Assembly (NCBI RefSeq): GCF_047948215.1
Contig: NC_134463.1
Span: 96,500,657 to 96,564,656, forward strand
Direction of reading: 5' to 3'
DNA from: Lycorma delicatula
Taxonomy: Eukaryota > Arthropoda > Insecta > Hemiptera > Fulgoridae
Length of the DNA: 64,000 bases
A program made the translations under genes and the position numbers. The notes below the pieces were generated by a model. That model did not search any database. It was not told where the DNA came from and saw nothing but the letters and a program-made list of their open reading frames with translations. Shown here in pieces: positions 10,778 through 23,242 of the stretch. Every line of letters begins with the position of its first letter. The first letter of the stretch is position 1.

Positions 10778-12498
10778 TCTTTTTTGGGATGTGGCGATAT
10801 AAATTTTAGATTAAATTGGCCTTGTTAAAAAATAGGTACCATTATTATTGTGGTATAATGTCACACAGTTTAACTGATATAACTAAATATTGTATATGCT
10901 TTAATGTATTTCTGTGCTATATTATCAGCATAATCTGTTTACAGTATAGTTTTAAGATTATTATGCATGCATCTATATATAATAGCTTTATAAGTATGAC
11001 TGATTATAAACTTTTATGTTATTGTTTGATAATAAAGTCTGAAGAGTATATAATCTTGTTACAAAGAGAATACATTTATTTATTGTTTTATACGTATATG
11101 TTCTAATGTTGCTGTAATTGTATTGGTGCTCACAATAAATTATTCACACTTTAAAACCAATTATTGAGGACCATTTACTGTGGACCGATAACAAACATTA
11201 TAAATGATTTCATTTGATATTATGGCACATATTCTTTTCTTTTGCCTACTCTTAATTCATTGATTGTTGGAAATCTTTTTATTGTTAATGCTTATGTTGA
11301 TACTGCGTTGAATGTGTGGTATTCAAAACTATATCTTTTTATCCATTACATCTGTTTGTTAAATTTTGAACAGAATGTTACTTTAATTTTATAAATTTGT
11401 GTCCTCTCTGCTTGTTTATGCTTGCATAAACAATTCTTATCTGAATTCTATTCATTCTGGGTATGAAGTATAATGATGGAATATTTAAAGCCTTTTTGAT
11501 TTATTAATATCAAAATCTGATAATTTTGAAATTCCAGTCTCCAAAGCCTTTAGCAGTCAGATTTGTAAAATAAAGTTTCCATTATTTCTCATTTTTTATT
11601 GTTTTTGATTGAATCTCTTATGGAATTTATATATGTGTATTATCAACTTCTATTTACCACAAATTAACTTTTAATTACAATTATAATAGTTATATTGGCT
11701 AATTTCTTTCAAATTGCATTTTAAAATTTCTTTACTATTTTATTTATTTTCTCGTGTTAACAGTTGCATTTCAAAATAAATCTGTTTCTTCTTACCAAGT
11801 CATATTTTAACAATTATTTAAAATTTAATGAAAAATTATTTTTTTATGTGCTCTCAAAGCGCTTATAAGTTGTTTTAGTACCCTCTTTGTGTAAATTATA
11901 TATTTAGTATTAATTAATTATTAATTTTTTAAATTGTTACTTAACATTTGTAAGGCTACTATTTTAGTACGTTGTTAACATTACATTTAAAGTACATTCA
12001 ATAATTTCTTAGAATATAAGAATATTAATTTTGCTTATGGATAATAGTTTAGTTAATATTTATTTATTTTTAATATATAATCAAAATGATGGTGTGCCAA
12101 TAAATTGGGCAGATGTTATTTTATTTGTATTTTTTTATTATAATAAATAAATATATATGTATATTTTAATGTTAAACTTAGTGTGGTTTTTATTTAGATT
12201 ACAGGGAAGGATAAATATATAAGACTAATAACAGGCAGTTAAGTATACACTTTTTACAGCTTTATTATGCATACACTTAATTGACTCTAAAATTAATTTT
12301 CTGTATTTTTAATCCTCAGTGCTATACATAATGTTCTAATTCTTTCTTTAATTCTAAACTAAGTGGAAGTCATGTTGAAATTGCAAAAGAATTTGAAACA
12401 TTATGATTTATACATTCTTAAAGTGTTTTTTTATATATTAATTAAAGAAGTAGAAATTTTATTTTCTTAAAATTTCCAAACTTATTTTCATTTTATAG
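10778..12498. other. AT-rich DNA between element and candidate exon
   Basis: No paired splice sites, repeat family or RNA gene were recognised. It ends with the acceptor tract TTATTTTCATTTTATAG at 12482-12498. Confidence 0.4.
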
Positions 12499-12612
12499 CC
12501 AGTTAAAAAGTTTGGTACTTACCTTGCTCCATCGACTGCACACTCCGTAACTACAGAAAATGCAACAAAACTTTATGTCGACAACAATCCAATGGCATTT
12601 GTGCTAATGTTA
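12499..12612 (+). CDS. Candidate internal exon of an unidentified + strand gene
   Basis: A 114-nt exon, open only in one + frame and starting and ending in phase 0. It has a good acceptor (TTCATTTTATAG|C) and a moderate donor (TTA|GTACGT). It reads PVKKFGTYLAPSTAHSVTTE then NATKLYVDNNPMAFVLML. It holds three CpGs in a CpG-poor neighbourhood, as expected of a constrained exon. I do not recognise the protein. A second reading exists: on the - strand the same bases contain TTGCATTTTCTGTAG as an acceptor and GAGCAAG|GTAAGT as a donor, enclosing a 28-nt segment. The + strand coding exon is preferred because of its open frame. Confidence 0.45.
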
Positions 12613-15309
12613 GTACGTACTTTATTATATTTATTTTTTTGTTTTTAGACAAAATGTGAAGTTTTGTGATTTTTACGTTTGAATTGACATCTGAAAACAG
12701 GAGTGAGAAAAATACTTAGCTGTGAAACCGGTAGCGGAATGAAGATAAGGCTAGGGCTTACAGAAAAAGTTTACTTTATTTAATATACTATTCACCTATC
12801 GATAATTTTGTCATGGAATCTTTATAGTGGATTTAGTTGATTATTGTTTTAGTTTTCTTTATTTTTCTGAGAATAAGTTACTTGTATTATAATATGATAT
12901 ATAGCATTTTTTCTTTAGTTTATGTTGTTAAGCTTATTTCAGTCAGAACTCTCTTAATTTTGATTACAACTGTTAAAAACTTTGGAATTTATAGTAGAAA
13001 TTACTTCTTAAATGAAATATGTTTTTAAGACTGATTTTTTACATTTTATTTAATGAAATTATAAAATGTATATGTTACATGTATGATATGTTTAGTTTGA
13101 ATTTTCATTTCATATAGGTTTATGTTATTTACTCAAAAACAAATACAGTATTTTGTTATCTAATAAAACTTGGAGTTTTATTTATGTTCCATGTGTTTAT
13201 ATTAAGTGCCATAACAAAAATAAAAATGCAATTTTAAAACTTGTTTTTTTTTTTTAATAAACATTACTTCCTTTATTGTTTAAATGTTTTTTCTTCCTTT
13301 CGATTTTAGTCCAAATGTTAAAATAAAATTTCATTTCATTACTACCTTCAACTTCAGAAAAAACTTTTGAACTAGGGTGTATTCATATACACTATGAAAA
13401 TAAACAATTTCTATAATTGACCTAAAAATGGATTGATTAATTGGAAATAAATTATTCATTGCTGTTGTATTTGTTATCATTAATTATTGTTATTAATTAA
13501 ATCAGCAGTAATTATATTTGTATTTATGTTTTTATAATAAACATGTATTAGTGTACTGGAACTGATAATTAACAAAAGTCATCAATAAACATACCAAAGT
13601 AACAAGCTTAATGTAAATTTAATAATTTATGTAGTAGGCTTTCCAGATTCATTAATTCATCATTGGTTACAAAATTTTACGTAAGGTAATGCAGTACCAT
13701 CATTACTGGTTAAAATCTGATAGTTATGATAAACTGTATTAGATATAACAAAATTTTCAGAATTCTGAGTATAACTGAGTAGTCCATGGTAAATCAGATG
13801 ATAATAAGATAATTGTAAATATTTAATTCTGAATATCATGGCAACTGCCAGTCTTTAGATGGAATAATGATAATGCATTGCCTGATTTAGTATTCTGTTT
13901 CTTTTTATAAATTCATGGCTAATGAATTTTAAAAGTTTATATTTAAATTATTGAATTTATTATATTAATCTTGCTATTTTGGTGTGATCATAGTAAACTT
14001 TGTTTTATGTATATATTTCTATGCAAACAGAAAAGGAGTGTAGTGGTTGATAAGCGAGTTATATTCTTTAAAAGACAGTCTTCTCTCTATTTTTCTGGTT
14101 CACTTTCCAATTTTTTAAATTCTTTCAGGAATATATCTGATTTTATGTGGTATAACTTTTTTTTTTTTGTGGTGCAAGATTACTTTTATAATGACCTAAC
14201 TGGAGAGAGGATATAAATTAGGCAGTTGTAAATCCTCCATCACTGTATTTGTTCATGGAAATTAAATTATAGTATTTTTATTGAATTCTGTTTGCTCTAT
14301 TCAGCAGAAAAACAAGATAGTCCATTGAGAGATCTTCAAACCATGTATATTATTTTAATATATATATTTATTACGTATATTATATATATTTAGCATTGTT
14401 CTCAAAGGAGCCTGTTTCTTCGTTAATAAATAACAAGCAAGCGAATATTTAATTTCAAATATTACTTAGCTAATGCGTTTGTTTTTAGTAGCTGAAACAT
14501 CTGTACTTGCACCACTTTAGTTAATGCTATCAGACATTCTCTTAATCAATTAAATCACATTTTCTTGACACAGATATTTCTGCAGGTTTACATCACTGTC
14601 TGAATGCATTTCCAGAAATAGTTGCCTGAAATAGATGTATATGCTGATTATATTTGTTAATCATCTTCAGAATTTGTTTTAACGCCTGGTATGAGACTCG
14701 TGAGTACTTTGACTAGTGTCACTTTTTTTAAAAATATTTATATTTTAACAAAAATAATGTATGTTGTTCATGTGATTGTATACATTTTTTGGTTACGTAA
14801 TTAATTTCTTACTTGCTCTTTTGGCTTCAAAATTTTGTGTTTTCATCTAAAGTAATTAATTGTCTTCTTTGGATATTTTTAGGTATTGTTGATTTTTTTT
14901 AGCATTATTACTTAAAACATAGAGACGATGAAGATATCTTAATTACAGTAATCTTTTTGGTGAAAATTAAAAATTATAATTAATGTATTATGAAAATAGT
15001 AACTGCAAACTGCACTTTACAACACGATATCAAAACATTGTAACAAAATCTTAATGTAGAACAGTTAGATAAATATAATGAAAAAATTTATTATGAATAT
15101 AAGAAAATTATATTCAAAATCTTTTTTGAAACCGCATTTAGAATCAAAGAACTACCCTTCTGATATGTATGTCCTTACATGAAGGAAAAAAGATCACTCT
15201 GTAATGCTGTTATACTTACATTTGTATTTCTGCTTTCATATTGTATAGTGAGGTAATATTCAGTCAAAATGTTACATTAGTATTATTCAATGTGTTCTAC
15301 TTCTTGCAG
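12613..15309. other. AT-rich, probable intron; nothing recognised
   Basis: Between two candidate + strand exons. It contains T runs (14157-14168) and an AT microsatellite near 14357-14392. No named repeat is seen. It ends in the acceptor TACTTCTTGCAG at 15298-15309. Confidence 0.4.
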
Positions 15310-15407
15310 GTTTTAACCAAAAATACATTATTACAATTCATGTGGGTTAACTGCATCAAACGCTTTGAAATCATTATTGGATGTATACAGACTACAAAGT
15401 TTATTAG
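15310..15407 (+). CDS. Candidate internal exon, frame uncertain
   Basis: A 98-nt segment with a very good acceptor (CTACTTCTTGCAG|G) and donor (TTATTAG|GTAAGA). In phase 0, which fits the end of the exon at 12499-12612, it reads VLTKNTLLQFMWVNCIKRFE then IIIGCIQTTKFI. A second frame, from base 15317 on, gives the more protein-like NSCGLTASNALKSLLDVYRL, but a stop lies right after the acceptor in that frame. Exon status rests on the splice signals; product and frame are unknown. Confidence 0.35.
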
Positions 15408-16159
15408 GTAAGAAATTTAATTACCTTATCTTTCTGTTTTGTCATATTTCATATTTATTCTCAGTGTCTTCTACAGTTGGATTGATGTACAAGGCAAATT
15501 AGTAGCTTTAAGTAACAAGATCTGTTTAATTTTATCTCTTAACATTTATGTTTTGAAAATTTATTATATGATACTTTTTTATTATACGGGGTTTTCTGGG
15601 ATGTATTCGCTGAACTTCAGGAATTGATTCAGGACACCAAAATGAGCAAAAAGGTTTTTATTAACATAAGTCATATTTTGTTTTGTTTTACTTCTGGATG
15701 TAATTTTGTGATTTTCAACAAAAAAATTATTTCTAATGAACGGATTAACCTACTTTAATCAATCTGGCAAATCTAAGACTAATGTCTTATTTTACAAAAT
15801 AAAAAAAATTTAAAAAATGTCACCTTCAAAATTTTCAAAATGACGGCCATCTTAATTTTTTATTCTTCATTATCTTTGTAATTACTTGTTTGATAAAATT
15901 TTTACTTGTCAAAATTTATTAAGCATTTTATTTCAAACAAAATGACACCTTATTTGTAAAAATGTATTGACAAACAATCAAGTTATTGCTGACAATTAAA
16001 CCGCCAGTATGCTTGTGCACAGTGCAAAGTGATAATTTTTAATACATTTAGTGGAGGAAATAAAAACAGGCAAAAAGTTATCAGCTTGCATTACGGTGTG
16101 CAAGCATTCTGTTGGGAAATTATATAACTTTATTATTGATCGGTAAACAATAAAATTGT

Positions 16160-16928
16160 ATGAGGACAGTCCAGAAAGTAACTTGTTTGTGCCGAGTGTG
16201 AAGATGGGTGTAGATAGAGCCACTGTTGTTGTCAAAATGTTTCTACACTCAGTACGTATCAAGATGTTGTAGCTTGTGGACTATGATTTTTCTACTTTGT
16301 TGGTTGTGAATTGTTTGAAATATGTGCTTCAATAGAAAATCTCATGACTTCTGGGTTAAATTCAGCGATAAGGTTTTTTGCCAGAAAAACCTTTCCAATT
16401 GAAATTCATCGGCAACTTTGTGAGGTGTGTGGAGGTGAAATAATGAGTGAAGGTGGAGTGAAGCAGTGGTGTATTCAGTTTAAAAATGGCCGCACCAATG
16501 TTCATGATGTGGACCACAATGGTCGGCCTAGCCTTGTGACTGATGAACTGACAATGAAAATTAACGACAAAATTGTGAAAATTGCTGCATTACGTTTACA
16601 GAATTTTTGCTACATATCCCTCAAATTTCACGAAGTTTATTGCATAAAATTGTATCGGGGAAGCTTGGTTTTTACAAGTTTTGTGCCAAAAATCTAAGGC
16701 AGCAGATTTCTATAGAGAAGGAATTGAAAAGATTGTGCATCATTATGAGAAGTGCTTCAATTTAAATGGTGACTATGTAGAAAAATAGTTTAGGATTGCC
16801 CCTTTCAAATGTATTTATATACATTTTATTATTAAAACTTATTATAATTTTATTATTCAAATTTCTTTTCTTTATTTGGTTGGTTTTTTCTACTTCAAAG
16901 TATAAGTTACTTTCTGGACAGTCCTCAT
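16160..16928 (+). mobile_element. Internally deleted mariner-type element
   Basis: The ends are long inverted repeats: ATGAGGACAGTCCAGAAAGT at 16160-16179 and its complement ending at 16928. The body is 769 bp, little more than half of the usual mariner length of about 1.3 kb. It retains the 5' leader and the N-terminal DNA-binding half of the transposase, then jumps to the last 30 codons. It can bind ends in principle but lacks the catalytic core. Flanking TA duplications are not clear (TGT on the left, GTG on the right). Confidence 0.85.
16311..16788 (+). pseudogene. Mariner transposase, catalytic core deleted
   Basis: The frame 16311-16697 holds the N-terminal mariner region: AIRFFARKTFPIEIHRQLCE (first helix-turn-helix), EGGVKQWCIQFKNGRTNVHD, the GRPSLVTDEL linker with its GRP motif, and the degenerate second helix-turn-helix. 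A shifted frame 16696-16788 gives KAADFYREGIEKIVHHYEKC then FNLNGDYVEK and a stop, which is the usual mariner C-terminus. The whole DD34D catalytic segment between them is missing. Confidence 0.85.
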
Positions 16929-17676
16929 GTGTTACTAGTTTTAGAATATTCTGATTATTTTTTGTTTTCTTACGGTAAAGTTTTATTGCAACTTAAATTT
17001 TTAATTTGTCTCATCTTAAAAAGTTGATCGCTTACTTAGATTACAAATTAAATGGTCTTACAGTGAAAACCCTTTATTATTTAGATTTAGCAAAAAACTA
17101 ATGAAAAAAAAATATATTAAAAATAAAATTTAATAAATTATTAATATTAATATAAAAAAATATTTGTATTAAGTATTTGTATATAAAAAATAAGCTACTG
17201 TATTAATTATTTTTGTACTGAAGTTTAGATATATTATAATTGTAATAAAATGGTACAATAAATTTATTTTTAAAGGTTGTAGAAAAACTCTGGAACATAA
17301 AAAATAGTGGTAATTTAAAAAAAAGTTTAATATAGAAGTAAGATCTTGTGGGGCTAATGTGATATATAACAACAAACCTAGTTGATACATCTGTTTCTTT
17401 GATACAGTTTTTGGAACTCATACAGATTATAGAAACTGGTTGTGGAAAAGATTATTTAATAACAAAAAATAGGCTGATATATATGTTATTAGGTTATAAC
17501 GTAAAATAATCAAATAATATAATGAACATAAATTCTTTAAAAAATTTAATTTTTATTATGCTTCAATAAATAAAGCAGTTACAATTACTGAATTCAGTTA
17601 TGGTCAAATATTGGAGTTGTTCAGATTATCTTGGTAAAAACTAAAATTATTGAAAAATTCATGTTTTATTACATAT
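16929..17676. other. 3' flank of the sclerostin-like gene
   Basis: AT-rich, downstream of the - strand stop at 17677-17679. A polyadenylation hexamer AATAAA on the - strand (17670-17665) lies only seven bases after the stop and others may be used further left. No other feature. Confidence 0.4.
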
Positions 17677-17850
17677 TTATAGATTTTCTGTTTTTCGTTT
17701 TTTTCCAGTTATTAGTGTACATTGACAGCTTGTTACTAATCTTAAAACATACCCTCTAATTGTTCCATCATGACATAATAATTTAACTCTTTTCTTTCGT
17801 ACACTTGCTTCAATGCATTTCCATTTTGTTGTATCTCGTCTTTTCTGTCC
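17677..17850 (-). CDS. Sclerostin/SOSTDC1-like cystine-knot protein, last coding exon
   Basis: Codes residues 106-162 and the stop. The acceptor is CTATATTTTACAG (AG at 17852-17851), entered in phase 0. It carries KWKCIEASVRKKRVKLLCHD, GTIRGYVLRLVTSCQC and a basic tail KKRKTENL. This is the second half of a C-terminal cystine knot: Cys117, Cys131 and the closing C-x-C pair Cys147/Cys149. In SOST/SOSTDC1 proteins this half ends the same way (V.T.C.C followed by a basic tail). Such proteins are secreted antagonists of BMP and Wnt signalling; that role is inferred from family membership. No repeats interrupt the exon. Confidence 0.88.
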   Translation of the reverse strand, partial: GQKRRDTTKWKCIEASVRKKRVKLLCHDGTIRGYVLRLVTSCQCTLITGKKRKTENL

Positions 17851-18156
17851 CTGTAAAATATAGCTTTGTTATTAACCACTTGCAGATTTATTTTTAATAT
17901 TCTATACATATGTATATAATAAAATCATATTAAAATTTTCTCACTGAAGTAATTTTTTAAGAAAAAAAATTAAATAGACATTCAGTTTAATTTTATTTCC
18001 TCCTTTTGAATACACAGAAAAACACAATATTAGAATACAGAAAATAATACATGCAAAGTAAAAACTGAGTGTAGGCTTATGAATTACAAAAAATTTACAT
18101 TAAGAATATACTGTAATATAATAAAATTAAAGTTAAAAATAAAAATCTGATGATAC

Positions 18157-18240
18157 CACATGACTTCCTTGTATGCCTGTTCAGTTACATATACACATTT
18201 TTTGCTACACTTCATGTAAACTTACTTCATTTGAAAGTGA
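18157..18240. repeat. Fragment of the left end of repeat X
   Basis: CCACATGACTTCCTTGTATG and the following TTACATATACACATTTTTT match the left terminus of the copy at 56690-57354 and the complement of the right terminus of the copy ending at 54229. Only about 60-80 bp are recognisable. Confidence 0.55.
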
Positions 18241-18460
18241 GATACGATGCTCCAATTCTTCATTAAAGTGGATAGTTACACAATTGCTGAAATATTAGTT
18301 TTTATTAACATCAAATATTTATAAAATTATTAGAGGCAGGCATAAAGTAAAAAAGATTCAACCGGCAGGCTGAACTGCCTTGCCGGATGTTCAGCTGTGG
18401 GCGGGAAGGCCTGTTAGAGTTGAAGGACACTGTGTTATACTTAACTGTGGGTTTGGTTCA

Positions 18461-19800
18461 GGGGAGGGGGTATAAAAAGATAAAAAAAATTTTGCTTCTG
18501 CTGATTTAAGAATTTCCTTTTTAACATTCTCCCATTGTTCTATATTTTCTACCTTATCTTTTTTACTCCGACCTCTTGCAATGATCTTTCAATGACCTTC
18601 TCAAAAATCTTCTTTACCTCCTCTTCCTGAAGCTTCTGTATATTCCACTGATTCATCTGACACCTTTTCTTCAGGTTTTTAAACCTCAATCTACATTTCA
18701 TTAACACTAAATTATAGTTGCTACCAATGTCTGCTACTGGATATTCTTTGCATTCAAATTGATTTCTAAATCTTTGTTTAACCATGATATAATCTATCTG
18801 ATACCTTGTATTATCACCTGGCTTTTTCCATATGTACATTCTGGTATGATTTTTAAACTGGGTGTTGGTAATTACTAAATTAAAAAAACTCAATAAGATA
18901 ACTGTGCAAAACTCAATAAGTTGGTCTCCTCTTTCATTCCTTTTGTCTGGCCTATATTCACCCACAATATTTCCTTCCTTGCCTTTTTCGATGCTTGTAT
19001 TCCAATCTCCAATTATTAAATTTTCATCTCCTTTTATGTGTTTAATTGCTTCATCAATTCGTATATTCACTACCTCATCATCATCATCAGCATTTGTGGG
19101 CATAAGATGTTAACAATTGTTGTCGACTTTGGTTTTGATTTTGCCCTTACTATGATTATTCTGTCACTAAGCTTTTTGAAATACTCTACTGTCTACCATA
19201 TCTTCTTGTTCATTATGAAACCTACTCCTGCCTGCTCCTTATTTGATCCTGAGTTAATTATTTTAATATCACCTGACCAAAAGTCGTTTTCCTTTTCCCA
19301 CAGAATTTTGCTAATTCTTACTACTGGATAATTATTGGATTACTAATTCTTACTGGATAGGTTATTTAACCTATCCATTTACCTCTAAATTTTCTAACCT
19401 ATCAACCTCTTTTAGACTTCTAACATTCCACACTCCAACTTGCAAAATGTTATTTTTTAATTTTCTGGTGACCCTTTCCTTAGTAGTCCCCACCTGGAGA
19501 TCCGAATGTGGGAGTAGTTTACATCTGAAATATTTTACCAAGGAAGGTGCCTCCATCATGAAAATGCAGAGAGCTACATTTTCGTGGAAAAAAAACTAGC
19601 TGCAATTTTCTATTGCTTTCAGCTGCACAGTACTCAGAAGATTGAGTGATATTGATATGGCCATTTAAGCCTGACCTACGCCCTTAACAACTACTGAAAG
19701 AGCTTCTTCCCTATTTCTAGGATCATTCCTTAGTCCAGCTCTCAACAGATACCTCTTCGATATGGTTGCACCTTCGGTCCAGCTACTCTGTATCACTGAG
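18461..19800 (-). mobile_element. RTE-like LINE fragment: 5' region and endonuclease domain
   Basis: On the - strand, 19559-19371 carries LQVGVWNVRSLKEVDRLENL, the start of an AP-type endonuclease. After a gap, 19103-18549 carries MPTNADDDDEVV, ENLIIGDWNTSIEKG and KNHTRMYIWKKPGDNTRYQI DYIMV, with the G-D-W-N and Y-x-I-D-Y-I motifs of the apurinic-like endonuclease of RTE-type elements. The coding match continues to about 18470 (KVENIEQWENVKKEILKSAE) and stops before the reverse transcriptase. Upstream bases to about 19800 look like the element's leader. It lies in the intron between the last two sclerostin-like exons. A CCGGCAGGC...GCCTTGCCGG inverted pair sits just beyond its left edge (18361-18385). 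Confidence 0.85.
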
Positions 19801-20489
19801 CACTCAAGCTTCTCATTATCGGCAAGGTCTCATGATTCGTAGAGGGAGTTAAGCTGCATATATTCATATAAATAATATTAAAAGAATGATTATGTTCATG
19901 CATGTCATTGATAAGGATATTTGGTTCGAACTTTATTATGTCGACGATTTCAATAGTACTATAACTTTCTAAAGAAATCACATTTTAAAAATTGTGTATG
20001 AGAACCATAAAGCAGAATAATTAAGGAAAGGTAACACAATAAAGAGATTTAAAAGTACTACTAAAGAGAGCAGTGATTATATGCTGCACTAGAGTTACCT
20101 ATTTAGTAATATGTGCTAAGGAATCGATCTACAGAATTTTAACAATTATTACATCATATGTCAAATAAGAATTATAAATAACAAACATAGCTCACTTTGT
20201 AAATAAATAGAATATTAATCACAAAGTAATACTGTTGTGATTCAGAAACAAAACACGTAAAATTACTGATAAGATAAAATAAAAATATTACTTTAACCTA
20301 TAAGTAATTAAAGATAACAGTTAACATTAAGTGTCAACAAAAATAAGATCAAATTATGAAATCACCAATGTTTATATTCAGGTATTATGACCTCACAGCA
20401 AATGTCAAACACGACATATAATTAAAAAAACAATATTATGTCAATAATGACAAAGGAAAGAATAAATAAGTTTTAATTAATAAACTTTC

Positions 20490-21330
20490 TAGATCTTCTT
20501 TCTTCACAATTCTTCGAACTGGTGATGATGCTGTCTGCCAGGATCTTTCTGTCGTGCAACCAAACAAATGCTAACTTATTTTCTCATTGAAATCCTTTGG
20601 CTACACCCAGTACAGATTTAAAATATATCATTAATATATATGCTGGATTCTATCAACTTTGAATCAATTTCGGTCAATTTGCTATCACTCTTTTTGGATG
20701 CCACGATCCAATTATTTTTTATCTATCGAGAGACAAATTTAACCACAATAGATGAGGATTTCTTCATATTTGGTACACAATGAATAGGTGATATGTTATG
20801 TTTAAAATCAATTTGGATAATATGCTCCAAAGACTAAAAGAACCAACAAATTCTCGTCTTTTGTGTGAAGAATACCTACAATTTATGTTTTCCAGCCGTG
20901 TCTGCTGCTGTAGCAAATTTATATCACTCTGCAGCTGTAGGATGGTTTTACTGAGGTCAGAACTTCTCTCTTCTTACTCATCACACATTTTGACAATTTT
21001 TTTGTTTTCCTGGAGAGTTGATTCAGTTGAAATTTGGTTTCCTCCCCAGGAATTTTAAGATCTCTAATTTGATGAGATAGTTGTTTTATTTTTTCAGTTA
21101 CATAAGATAAAAGCTGAGTATGTAAGTTGTTTTGCACAAATTTAAAATCTGTTCAATCGTGGTTTCAATCTAGCTTGTTCCCCCACTTTCATAAGTACCA
21201 GAACAATTTTCAAATTTTCAAGCAGCTCTTGCCTGAGAGTTTATCTTAGATTTATCTTAGATACCCTTCACTGCATCATTGGTATCCTCAAAGATAATTT
21301 CCCTTTTATAACAAGTTGACATTTTGCAAT
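20490..21330 (-). pseudogene. Coiled-coil coding relic, possibly a LINE ORF1
   Basis: - strand frames give short coherent runs: FVWLHDRKILADSI and SKNCEERRSRKF near 20490-20570, KRVIANRPKL near 20680, and TEKIKQLSHQIRDLKIPGEE then TKFQLNQLSRKTKKL near 20990-21090. STCYKREIIFEDTNDAVKG follows near 21270-21325. The heptad-like middle suggests a coiled coil, and the mix resembles ORF1 proteins of non-LTR elements. Stops and shifts are frequent. A processed pseudogene of a host coiled-coil protein is equally possible. Confidence 0.3.
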
Positions 21331-23242
21331 ATATGTATTAAATTATTCATAATGTGTATGCAATACAAAAATGTAGTAGAACTGTACCCTATGCACTGTA
21401 TTTACAGTAGTTGGATTCATATAGAATGACATGTTACAGACTGCTAATGAACACAACTGCTCTAATTGGAACTATAAGTGCAACATAAAAAACCAAAAAA
21501 GTGAACATATAATACCAAAATTAAGAGCGATGGTTAATGTTTCTGTTCTAGGAACAACCAAAACTTTTATTTTAGACGAGTTTTTCTCTCGCATTGGATT
21601 TTTTATAGTATGTTATTCAAGAATGAATACCTTATTTTATGGAAAATAATATTTTGTTCTTAAACCATGTAAAATGTTAAAATACTGAAATCTGAAAAGT
21701 ATACTTATATTAATGGATTTATTTCAGTTGAGCTATCAACTTTACATCAAACCAGAATTTCTCTTTGAAAAAAGTTACCAGATATTAAAAATTGGGTAAC
21801 AGACTTTTTAACTACGTACTTATTCAGTTCTTTAAATTTTTATGATTTAAGTTGGCACATAATTGTGTGAAATTTGTTTTAAAAAAGTAAACAGAGAAAA
21901 GGTTTTTTGTAATTTTTTTTCATATTGTTTAGTTTTATTTTTATTCAGAGTATTAGAAGGATTACAAAATTTATCGGCTGCATAAAAAAAACCTTTTTCA
22001 TACAGTAGAAAAACACAATGAAAAATTCATCTTGATAAAAATACAGAGAATGTATTTAACAGAAAACTAACTGCTCAGTATGAGTCAAGTCTCGTTGGAG
22101 TGTGGAAATATTTATTTTTTATTTTGCGTTAAGATAACCGATATTTACATAAAAAGACATCAAATATCTAATTGTTATAGGCTGCATTTCATTTATTATT
22201 ACTCTCCATTAATTTGCAATGTCTGCACAAAAGAATGAATTACTGAACAAGTAAAACAGTGCAGACAGTTAGGTAAGATTTTAAAATAAGATTGTGCAAT
22301 TCAATTGCACAATCATATTTTCTCTTTGTATGCAAGTACTTACAGATTTACGGTTAAGTTAAGCTTTACAGTAAGATAATATTAATGCATTTGGTCGCAG
22401 AATGATGCTATGTTCAAGTGAAATGAAAAATCGTAGTGTACTACCTCATTGCATAATCTATTTACTCCTATTTACAACATTGTAAGAGAACAATGAGATA
22501 TGATAGATAACAATATAAAGGATTATGTATTATGTAAGATTTCTGGACTCCATTCAGGATTTTTTTTAGGAACCAATATCATAGATGGAACAATTTCATT
22601 TTCCATTAGATATATATTACAATTGTGTAAATAACAGGAGCACATTAATAGTAATTTGTTCAGTTAATTTTTTGTTTAAGTGTTAGTGTAATTTCAGAAG
22701 TATTCGTACCTTGAATTTTGTTAATAAGGTCTTTTTAAACAGTTTTATTTCACTTTAAAAAAGTTGTAGTGTAGACAAATGATAACTTTAAAAGAAAACA
22801 CTAAAAATTCCTTTTAAATTACTAATTAATCAACAAAGCAGCTGTCTATAGGTAATAATTTTATATTATTGATCTTGAATATTGCTAAGATTACCACTTG
22901 CATATTAAATATTGCAGATGAAAAATAATTTCAACTTATGGTATGTTTTTTAACTTTAAATTTATAAAAAATCAAATATTCATTCTCAGAAGTTACTTAT
23001 GTATGAAATTCTTTTTAAAGCTGTTGAATTAGAACATGTCTAAGAGATTATTTTAGATCCTTTGGTTTGTCAATCGGTTATGCTACTAAATTGAAACTCT
23101 AAAGTGGTCTTTTCATAAGAATGAATTAGTCAATTGAATACATTTGTTTAGATTAATAAGTACAACAAAGTCGATGTACTAACTAATCTGAATACATAAG
23201 CGGAGGATTTCATTGTTTAATAATTTATAATTATATACTTAC
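21331..23242. other. Intron of the sclerostin-like gene, AT-rich
   Basis: No coding or named repeat. A near-perfect palindrome lies at 22290-22314 (GATTGTGCAATT, one central base, AATTGCACAATC). The donor GTAAGT of the exon at 23243 occupies 23242-23237 on the - strand. Confidence 0.45.

Noticed and set aside
18862..19331. + strand frames across the LINE endonuclease region
   Set aside because: They are antisense shadows of the - strand endonuclease, whose motifs are clear.
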